Part shown: piece by piece, positions 8,980 to 13,872 of the stretch
Position numbering within the stretch: position 1 is the first letter of the stretch
Layout of the letters: every line of letters starts with the position of its first letter
NCBI GenBank assembly: GCA_964495085.1
Contig: CAZBUK010000095.1
Span: 1-13,872, forward strand
DNA from: CAZBUK01 sp964495085
GTDB taxonomy: Bacteria; Bacteroidota; Ignavibacteria; T3Sed10-11
DNA length: 13,872 bases
Direction of reading: 5' to 3'
Translations under genes and position numbers: made by a program
Notes under the pieces: generated by a model
Told to the model about the DNA's origin: nothing
Databases searched by the model: none
The model's input: only the letters and a program-made list of their open reading frames with translations

Positions 8980-9525
8980 ATGAAAAAATCACTATCAATT
9001 ATATTTTGTGCCGCACTCATCGTTTCTTTTAACTTCACCAATCTTTTAGCCCAGATCGAGTTGGAAAAAACGATTCCGGGAAGGGCAGCAAGAACTTTCC
9101 AGATCGATCAATCGATTTCAGCCCCCGATTACTTTATGGATTACAATGGCGACGGTGTGCCGGACCCCTCGTTCATTGCAGTCGATCCGAGTGACCCCAG
9201 CGGCAACACGCTGTATATTCAGAGCGGCGCCGATCCCAATCAGAGATGGGAGGTTAGGATCGCGGAGAATTATGATCCAGGCTTAGCCATCCTCATCGGC
9301 TTTGTGGATTTTGATGGCGACAATTTAAAAGAAATCATCCTGGCGGAGAAAAAAGGGCAGAGCTACTTGAATCCGATCGTGGTCGATGTTGATGGGAAGG
9401 TGCTCTGGGTCGGCAGCGGCAAAAGATTGCTATCCATCGCCGATGTGGACGGCGATGATTGCAGCGAGATTGTGGCGAGTAATCCCTCGGTACCACAAGT
9501 CGAGATTTGGGGTGAGGGAAAGTAG
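8980..9525 (+). CDS. Second short exported FG-GAP/VCBS-like protein
   Basis: 181 residues. Signal peptide about 1-25 with probable cleavage after NLLA. The mature chain has at least three acidic-loop, FG-GAP-like motifs: DYNGDGVPD, DFDGDNLKEIILA and DVDGDDCSEIVASN. It is a diverged paralogue of the protein at 6335 along nearly its whole length, with the best match at the end (NPIVVDVDGKVLWVGSGK, VPQVEIWG). It stops at VEIWGEGK, slightly before the paralogue, and has no T9SS domain. A purine-rich AAGAAAGAGAAG precedes the ATG. The stop codon TAG lies inside the left arm of the inverted repeat that begins at 9520. Like its paralogue it is followed by a gene, here dead, of the large-protein family. 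Function unknown. Confidence 0.8.
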   Translation: MKKSLSIIFCAALIVSFNFTNLLAQIELEKTIPGRAARTFQIDQSISAPDYFMDYNGDGVPDPSFIAVDPSDPSGNTLYIQSGADPNQRWEVRIAENYDPGLAILIGFVDFDGDNLKEIILAEKKGQSYLNPIVVDVDGKVLWVGSGKRLLSIADVDGDDCSEIVASNPSVPQVEIWGEGK

Positions 9526-9631
9526 TGTGCAGTGCATGCTTCAGCGTGCCGGGAAGTCGAACCTGTCCGGGTTCCGGACCATGGCATGGTTAAATTACTG
9601 TGCGAGACGTGGACTGAAGTCCACACTACTT
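9520..9631. repeat. Palindrome-rich spacer element with 10-bp terminal inverted repeats
   Basis: The element is bounded by AAGTAGTGTG (9520-9529) and its perfect inverse CACACTACTT (9622-9631), with an inner pair CTTCAG (9539-9544) / CTGAAG (9614-9619). Inside are further small hairpins: GCATGC-TTCA-GCGTGC (9534-9549, one G-T pair), GTCCGG-GTT-CCGGAC (9565-9579), CCATG-G-CATGG (9579-9589) and GTGGACT-GA-AGTCCAC (9609-9624). The right edge therefore can fold locally or with the left edge. It overlaps the stop of the upstream gene and contains no ORF of note. It looks like a composite of REP-like palindromes rather than a coding mobile element. Confidence 0.6.
9560..9594. repeat. Imperfect palindromic repeat, second copy
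   Basis: Shares AACC, TGTC, GTTC, GGA and a terminal GGTTAA, in the same order and over the same 35-bp length, with 8893-8927. This copy contains the perfect hairpin GTCCGG-GTT-CCGGAC. Both copies follow closely after a stop codon, as expected of transcript-end palindromic repeats. Confidence 0.45.
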
Positions 9632-9662
9632 ACGACACGTATTCAAAATAAGAAAGGGTAAA

Positions 9663-9845
9663 ATGAAATATCTTAAATGCAGCATCCTCATAGTGAGCCT
9701 GGTTTTTTCCGCCTCGGCTTTTGCTTAAAACGAAATTCCAAATTCAAGATTTGAGATGTGGAACGGCAATGAGCCGGATTTCCGGGCATCTTTTAATTCA
9801 TATGGAGATAGACCTAAAATTTCCCACCCACTATATGTTAATTAA
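9663..9845 (+). pseudogene. Broken, truncated copy of the large CBM-like/FG-GAP T9SS gene
   Basis: ATG 9663, after GAAAGGG (9652-9658), opens a clean signal peptide (MKYLKCSILIVSLVFSASAFA). Codon 22 is TAA (9726-9728); in the same frame the sequence goes on NEIPNSRFEMWNGNEPDF, matching AQNEVPNFSFEEWSGLHPDLW of the intact protein at 6999. The stop stands exactly where the intact copy has glutamine, a CAA to TAA change. Similarity fades after about 18 further codons and the frame closes at 9843-9845, so the CBM remainder, FG-GAP repeats and sorting domain are gone. Composition turns AT-rich at this 3' end, just before the AT-rich gene at 9886. This is best read as a duplicated gene cut by a rearrangement or insertion; a chimeric assembly join is the alternative. 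TAA ends several neighbouring genes, so recoding is not suggested. Confidence 0.75.
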
Positions 9846-9885
9846 ATTATAAGAGTTTTTTAAAATATTTTAGGAGGATTAGTAC

Positions 9886-12003
9886 ATGAACAGGAAAGCT
9901 ATAATAATAATTTTTGCAATATTTCAGTCTTTTACAACTTACGCTCAAAATAATTGGATTTGGCAAAATCCCCTTCCACAGGGTAATCCACTGGGTACAG
10001 TACAGGCTTTAGGAGATGATAATTTTATTGCAATGGGGCAAGCCGGTACCCGGATAAAAACTACGGATGGCGGCAATTCGTGGGATATTAAATATTTTGT
10101 AAATGATATAACAACAGCGTTTCAGGATTTTTATTTTACAGATAATAACACCGGGTACGCAGTGAGAGGTGATATAATTTATAAAACGAACGATGGCGGT
10201 GATAGCTGGGCGGATTATCCAACCAATACACCTTATTCATACGAAGATGTCTTCTTTATCGATGAAAATAACGGATGGGTTGTCGGAGATGTTGGCTCGG
10301 TTCTAATAACAACAAACAGCGGATTAAGCTGGACGACTGCATCAACCGGTGTACCCAACAGATTGTTCTCTGTATTTTTTATTGATTCTATTACAGGCTG
10401 GGCTGTAGGAAATGTTGGTGTTATTTTCCAGTCAACTGATGGTGGCTTAAACTGGACACAGCAAACAAGTCCAACAACCAGCACCCTGTTTGAGGTTAAA
10501 TTCAGTAATATAAATGATGGGTACGCAGTTGGTTCGCATGGTACAATTGTAACCACCAATGATGGTGGTATTACCTGGTCACCTCAGAGCAGCGGCAGTA
10601 CTGATTTATTAAGATCAATTTTTCTTTTTGATGCTCAAACAGCAGTTGCAGTGGGACAAAATGGTAAAATCGTAAGAACAACAGATGGCGGAAATCTCTG
10701 GGATCTTATCCCGGCAGCAACAAATAATACTCTTAATTCGGTGGATTTTGATGGTACTACCGGATTAGCTGTTGGTGATTTTGGTGCTATAATCAAATCT
10801 TCAGATGGCGGAGCAAACTGGGAATCATTTAGTAAAGGTAAAACTGAGGAGTTAAATGAAATTCAATTCATTAATGCCGATGAAGGATGGGCTGCCGGGC
10901 AGAGAGGAATTGTTTATCATACTACTGATGGCGGTGAAAATTGGAATGAACAACCTACCGGAGCAGGTTTCACATTGGAAGCGATACATTTTTTAGATGA
11001 AAATAATGGATGGGTCTGCGGATTAAGCGGGAGAATTCTTAAAACATCAGATGGCGGTTTGAATTGGACTCTTATTAACACAATTACATCAAATTCTTTA
11101 ACTGGCATTCATTTTATGAATCCCGATACAGGTATTTGTGTCGGATTATCAGGTACTATAAATAGAACAACTGACGGTGGTCTTAGCTGGGATACACTAA
11201 GTATCGGTGTAAATAGTCATTTTAATGATGTGAAGTTCCGGGATCATAATAATGGACTAATTGTAGGTGGTGACGGTACAATTCTCAAATCAACAAACGC
11301 GGGTGTTAGCTGGAATACTGTTACTAGTGGAGTGACTGGCAACCTCTCGTCAATTTCATATGGTGATGATAATATTGTTTTTGTCGCGGGGTCTTTTGGA
11401 ACAATTTTAAAATCAATTGATGGAGGAAATACTTGGGGTTCCCCGTTAAATACCGGGGTTCCGGATCCAAACCAAACCACATTTAATGATATCTTTTTTG
11501 TTGATTCTGTTAATGGCTGGGCAGCAGGCAGGAAGTCATCCGGTAGTATCATAATCAATACAACAGATGGTGGAAATACCTGGATACAGCATCAAATTCC
11601 AACAAACATTGCTATTAATTCATGCTGGTTTACGGATAACCAAACAGGCTGGCTTTGTGCTCCGGCTGGTATTATTATTAAATATTCATCAGATAATAGC
11701 ACAACAGATATTAAGGAAATAATATCATCAAATATTCCTCAATCTTTTAAATTATTTCAAAATTATCCAAACCCTTTTAACCCGACAACAAAGATCAGGT
11801 GGCAGTCGCCGATAGACGGTTGGAAAACTTTAAAACTTTATGATGTATTAGGCAAAGAAGTTGCAGTTCTAGTAGATGAATTCAAACAAGCAGGAACTTA
11901 TGAGGTTACTTTTGATGCCAGTAACCTATCAAGCGGAGTTTATTTCTATAATATTCAAGCAGGCTCTTTTATTCAAACTAGAAAAATGATACTGATGCGT
12001 TAA
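9886..12003 (+). CDS. Secreted 14-repeat Ycf48-like propeller protein with T9SS type A sorting domain
   Basis: 705 residues. Signal peptide about 1-20, cleavage near TYA|QNN. Residues about 25-610 hold 14 units ending I.KTTDGG..W (for example IKTTDGGNSW, IFQSTDGGLNW, ILKSIDGGNTW), the BNR/Ycf48-type signature; the third and eleventh are altered (TTNSGLSW, STNAGVSW) and the last is degenerate (IIIKYSSDNSTT). Fourteen units suggest two seven-bladed propellers. Residues 621-705 are a T9SS sorting domain (FKLFQNYPNPFNPTTKIRW, FDASNLSSGVYFY, RKMILMR). This version resembles Ignavibacteria/Chlorobi-type domains and differs from the two other domains in the window, which carry WDGR-(D/N)-D. Strong AGGAGGA at 9872-9878 sets the start. 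The gene is markedly AT-rich compared with its neighbours, so recent transfer is likely. Plant Ycf48/HCF136 assists photosystem II assembly; that role cannot be assumed for secreted T9SS relatives. Confidence 0.9.
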   Translation: MNRKAIIIIFAIFQSFTTYAQNNWIWQNPLPQGNPLGTVQALGDDNFIAMGQAGTRIKTTDGGNSWDIKYFVNDITTAFQDFYFTDNNTGYAVRGDIIYKTNDGGDSWADYPTNTPYSYEDVFFIDENNGWVVGDVGSVLITTNSGLSWTTASTGVPNRLFSVFFIDSITGWAVGNVGVIFQSTDGGLNWTQQTSPTTSTLFEVKFSNINDGYAVGSHGTIVTTNDGGITWSPQSSGSTDLLRSIFLFDAQTAVAVGQNGKIVRTTDGGNLWDLIPAATNNTLNSVDFDGTTGLAVGDFGAIIKSSDGGANWESFSKGKTEELNEIQFINADEGWAAGQRGIVYHTTDGGENWNEQPTGAGFTLEAIHFLDENNGWVCGLSGRILKTSDGGLNWTLINTITSNSLTGIHFMNPDTGICVGLSGTINRTTDGGLSWDTLSIGVNSHFNDVKFRDHNNGLIVGGDGTILKSTNAGVSWNTVTSGVTGNLSSISYGDDNIVFVAGSFGTILKSIDGGNTWGSPLNTGVPDPNQTTFNDIFFVDSVNGWAAGRKSSGSIIINTTDGGNTWIQHQIPTNIAINSCWFTDNQTGWLCAPAGIIIKYSSDNSTTDIKEIISSNIPQSFKLFQNYPNPFNPTTKIRWQSPIDGWKTLKLYDVLGKEVAVLVDEFKQAGTYEVTFDASNLSSGVYFYNIQAGSFIQTRKMILMR

Positions 12004-12025
12004 AGGATCTTTCCTGAAAAAACTG

Positions 12026-12041
12026 ATCTGCGCAGATTTTT
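12026..12041 (+). terminator. Possible terminator: perfect palindrome followed by a T-run
   Basis: ATCTGCGCAGAT (12026-12037) is a perfect 12-bp palindrome 22 bp after the stop of the propeller gene and runs into five T (12037-12041). An alternative stem pairs CTGAT (12023-12027) with ATCAG (12043-12047). The absence of a loop in the short palindrome weakens the call; it may simply be the first part of the periodic repeat that follows. Confidence 0.3.
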
Positions 12042-12083
12042 AATCAGTGTAAATCTCGTGTTTTTCAGTGTTATCAGTGTTCA
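12041..12083. repeat. Degenerate repeat of about 10-bp period, left of the gap
   Basis: Four units of the type TNATCAGTGT follow each other: CAGTG at 12045 and again at 12066 and 12075, with an altered TCGTG at 12056. The 26 bp at 12058-12083 recur identically just right of the N gap. Such ATCAGTGT-type stretches between genes are familiar from environmental FCB-group genomes (recollection, not checked). Confidence 0.55.
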
Positions 12084-12183
12084 NNNNNNNNNNNNNNNNN
12101 NNNNNNNNNNNNNNNNNNNNNNNNNNNNNNNNNNNNNNNNNNNNNNNNNNNNNNNNNNNNNNNNNNNNNNNNNNNNNNNNNNN
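12084..12183. other. Assembly gap (100 N)
   Basis: Exactly 100 undetermined bases, the usual placeholder for a scaffold gap of unknown size. Both flanks carry the same 26-bp sequence, so the two contigs may simply overlap and the gap may be empty, or a longer repeat may have been collapsed here. Confidence 0.97.
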
Positions 12184-12209
12184 GTGTTTTTCAGTGTTAT
12201 CAGTGTTCA
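12184..12209. repeat. Right-hand copy of the 26-bp sequence bordering the gap
   Basis: Bases 12184-12209 are identical to 12058-12083. The copy lies 7 bp before the end of the minus-strand corrinoid activator gene, so it is also immediately downstream of that gene's stop codon. Confidence 0.9.
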
Positions 12210-12216
12210 TTTATTT

Positions 12217-13740
12217 TTACGATGCTGCGGGAAAGCCCATCTCGTCGACGAACATATCCATGAACGCCGGATCGTTGTTCAGGTGAATGTGTTCAACGAT
12301 TTTCTGCACGGATCTGCAGCGTTCGGCGATGAATTCGTCGAACAACAAAATTTTAGTCCCCAGCAATGAAGTATTTCCCGCAGGTTTAATGATTCCGGTC
12401 GGGAAAGGGAAAAGCCCGATGCGCTTCCCGCTGTATGCGCTGATGTAATTTCCGAAGGCGCCGCCTAAGTATACGGTTCCGATATCCGCAAGATCCACGC
12501 CGAGCTTCGCCGTAAGGATTCTGATGCCGGTCGCGATCGCGGCTTTCGCGAGCTGGAGCTCACGGATATCCTGCTGCGTAATGACGACGGGCGGGGAGAG
12601 CTGCCAGGGATTCTTATCCTGACGCAGCCTGCCCGCCGGATTGATGAGTCCCAGCTCCAGGCCCGCGCTGACGGCATCGACCAATCCGCTGCCGCAAATG
12701 CCACGGGGCTCCTTCGTTCCGACAACCTCGCATTCGATATTCCCGCCGTGGAGATGCACTCTGTGAATCGCCCCCGTCGTCGCACGCATTCCCATCGAAA
12801 TACGGGCTCCTTCAAAGGCCGGTCCGGCGGCAGTCGATGCGCACAATAACTTATGCCGGTTGCCGACAACAATTTCGCCGTTCGTTCCGAGATCTATCAG
12901 GCACTGAACCGTATCGCTCTCCTGCATATTCGTTGCGACGATGCCCGCAAGCGTATCGCTGCCGACGAATCCGCCCAGAGAGGGGAGGAATCTGACCGCG
13001 GGAGTGCCGGGAATATTCCAGTGCAGAAGAGAGGCGGGGAACGAGAACAACTCGAACGATGATGCCTCGGGCTGGAACGGATAACCGGAGAGCGGATGCG
13101 ATTCGATGCCGCAGAAGAAATGCTGCATCGCGGTATTTCCCGCGATGATGATCCTGTTGAGGTGACGGACCTTTTCGCCGGCCGCCGAGAGCAGGCTATT
13201 AATCAGCCCTATTACCGATTCGCGGATGAGGCCGGTGAGTATGGCCTCATGCTCCTGACTGGCCGCAAAGCTGATGCGATGCATGATGTCGGCTCCATAC
13301 CTCGCCTGCGGATTTAAATCGCTCGCCACCGCGATGACGTGTCCGTTCGAAAGATCGACGAGCTGCCCCGCCAGCGTCGTGGTTCCCAGATCGATCGCAA
13401 TTCCGTATCCCTCCTGGGGTTTGAACGGGAATTCCGAATTATCGGCTAGTACGGGTGTCTCCATCCTGCCGAGTTCAATGACAAGGTCTTCGTTCGCCTC
13501 GCAGCAGCAGGCGAGACGCCATCCGTCCTGTAATTCTTCCGGCGAGAAAACATTCTCCTGTGCATCGGTAACGGGGAGGGCGCCGGTGAGAAGTCGTATT
13601 CTACAGCCGGTGCATTCGCCGATGCCGCCGCATGGAAATTCGACGCCGTACGGAAATAATACTTCGCGCAACTGGGTGCCGTATTCGACGTCGAGATTCA
13701 CCCCGAGCGGTTCGAGGCGTATGCGGACAGGCGGGGCCAT
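12217..13740 (-). CDS. Reductive activator of corrinoid proteins (2Fe-2S ferredoxin domain plus ASKHA/DUF4445 ATPase)
   Basis: 507 residues. RACE proteins use ATP and an electron from their iron-sulfur cluster to return oxidised Co(II) corrinoid proteins to active Co(I), so that cytoplasmic methyl transfer can resume. N-terminal 2Fe-2S domain about 1-95: C37, C43 and C46 in PCGGIGECTGC, with the fourth ligand in the triple Cys 78-80 (LACCCEAN). The ASKHA part starts about 112 with phosphate loop AIDLGTTTLAG (D117), then the second phosphate motif LIDLGTNGEIVV and the adenosine motif YLGGAFGNY, so all core motifs are present. It is shorter than many relatives of about 600 residues. The gene upstream in transcription ends 22 bp before this ATG, indicating an operon. 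The Shine-Dalgarno is weak (GAAAAGA). Its own methyltransferase and corrinoid protein partners are not in the window. Confidence 0.88.
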   Translation of the reverse strand: MAPPVRIRLEPLGVNLDVEYGTQLREVLFPYGVEFPCGGIGECTGCRIRLLTGALPVTDAQENVFSPEELQDGWRLACCCEANEDLVIELGRMETPVLADNSEFPFKPQEGYGIAIDLGTTTLAGQLVDLSNGHVIAVASDLNPQARYGADIMHRISFAASQEHEAILTGLIRESVIGLINSLLSAAGEKVRHLNRIIIAGNTAMQHFFCGIESHPLSGYPFQPEASSFELFSFPASLLHWNIPGTPAVRFLPSLGGFVGSDTLAGIVATNMQESDTVQCLIDLGTNGEIVVGNRHKLLCASTAAGPAFEGARISMGMRATTGAIHRVHLHGGNIECEVVGTKEPRGICGSGLVDAVSAGLELGLINPAGRLRQDKNPWQLSPPVVITQQDIRELQLAKAAIATGIRILTAKLGVDLADIGTVYLGGAFGNYISAYSGKRIGLFPFPTGIIKPAGNTSLLGTKILLFDEFIAERCRSVQKIVEHIHLNNDPAFMDMFVDEMGFPAAS

Positions 13741-13762
13741 CAGTCTTTTCGGAAAGGTATAC

Positions 13763-13872
13763 TCATACGGCTATCGGCTCGGAGTCGATTATCTCGTCGC
13801 GATAGGTTGCTCGGATCTTATGACCCGGGGGGACGACCAGAAAATCCCGTTCGTTCCAATTGCCGTTCACCA
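13763..13872 (-). CDS. C-terminal end of an unidentified gene in the corrinoid activator operon (partial)
   Basis: An open frame enters from the right edge of the window and ends at TGA (13763-13765), giving 35 residues that begin VNGNWNERDFLVVPPGH and finish DSEPIAV. It is on the same strand and 22 bp upstream of the corrinoid activator, so co-transcription is likely. The W-x-x-x-x-FLVVPPG stretch faintly recalls the end of DUF1638-type proteins, which occur beside corrinoid methyltransferase genes, but 35 residues do not settle this. The 5' part is outside the window. Confidence 0.5.
   Translation of the reverse strand, partial: VNGNWNERDFLVVPPGHKIRATYRDEIIDSEPIAV

Noticed and set aside
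9386..9661. 91-codon plus-strand frame across the short FG-GAP gene end and the palindromic spacer
   Set aside because: It overlaps a supported gene in another frame and mostly translates palindromic repeat sequence.
9726..9728. TAA read as a recoded glutamine codon, giving an intact secreted protein
   Set aside because: TAA serves as the normal stop of several genes in this window, and the frame closes again at 9843-9845 without the rest of the protein.
12041..12209. CRISPR array suggested by the repeated ATCAGTGT units near the gap
   Set aside because: Units are about 10 bp, contiguous and without spacers of constant length; there are no cas genes.
12853..13317. Plus-strand open frames of about 70 codons
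   Set aside because: They lie antisense within the corrinoid activator gene, whose conserved motifs fix the coding strand.

Overview
The window looks like a bacterial metagenome-type scaffold from the FCB superphylum (Bacteroidota, Ignavibacteria, KSB1 or Calditrichota relatives). Three proteins end in the type IX secretion (T9SS) C-terminal sorting domain beginning F-x-L-x-QNYPNPFNP, and a hybrid two-component regulator of the Bacteroidota 'HTCS' type opens the window. A run of 100 N and abrupt base-composition changes also point to a draft scaffold. I cannot fix the phylum from sequence alone.

Layout. 1-438: non-coding, with short repeats, small hairpins and a palindrome close to the first gene. 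442-4536 (+): a 1364-residue one-protein signalling chain (periplasmic propeller sensor, Y_Y_Y domain, transmembrane helix, histidine kinase, receiver, AraC-type DNA-binding domain). 4537-4833: non-coding. 4834-9525 (+): four closely spaced genes for exported proteins: a seven-repeat propeller with a T9SS domain, a short FG-GAP protein, a large carbohydrate-binding-like/FG-GAP protein with a T9SS domain, and a second short FG-GAP protein. A dead remnant of a second large protein follows at 9663-9845. The short-large pair was therefore probably duplicated in tandem and the second large copy destroyed. 9886-12003 (+): a strikingly AT-rich gene for a 14-blade Ycf48-like propeller with a differently flavoured T9SS domain, probably foreign to the surrounding sequence. 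12084-12183: assembly gap of 100 N bordered on both sides by the same 26 bp. 12217-13740 (-): a 2Fe-2S/ASKHA reductive activator of corrinoid proteins, preceded in the same operon by the last 35 codons of another gene that runs off the window.

How it may work together (inference). The HTCS protein could sense an extracellular ligand and switch on the adjacent block of secreted surface proteins, several of which are themselves propellers. No SusC/SusD pair or glycoside hydrolase is present, so this would differ from an ordinary polysaccharide-utilisation locus. The corrinoid activator operon on the other strand, beyond the gap, is functionally unrelated (one-carbon/methyl-transfer metabolism) and its linkage to the rest is uncertain. 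The spacers between the exported-protein genes carry short palindromic repeats that probably took part in the rearrangements.
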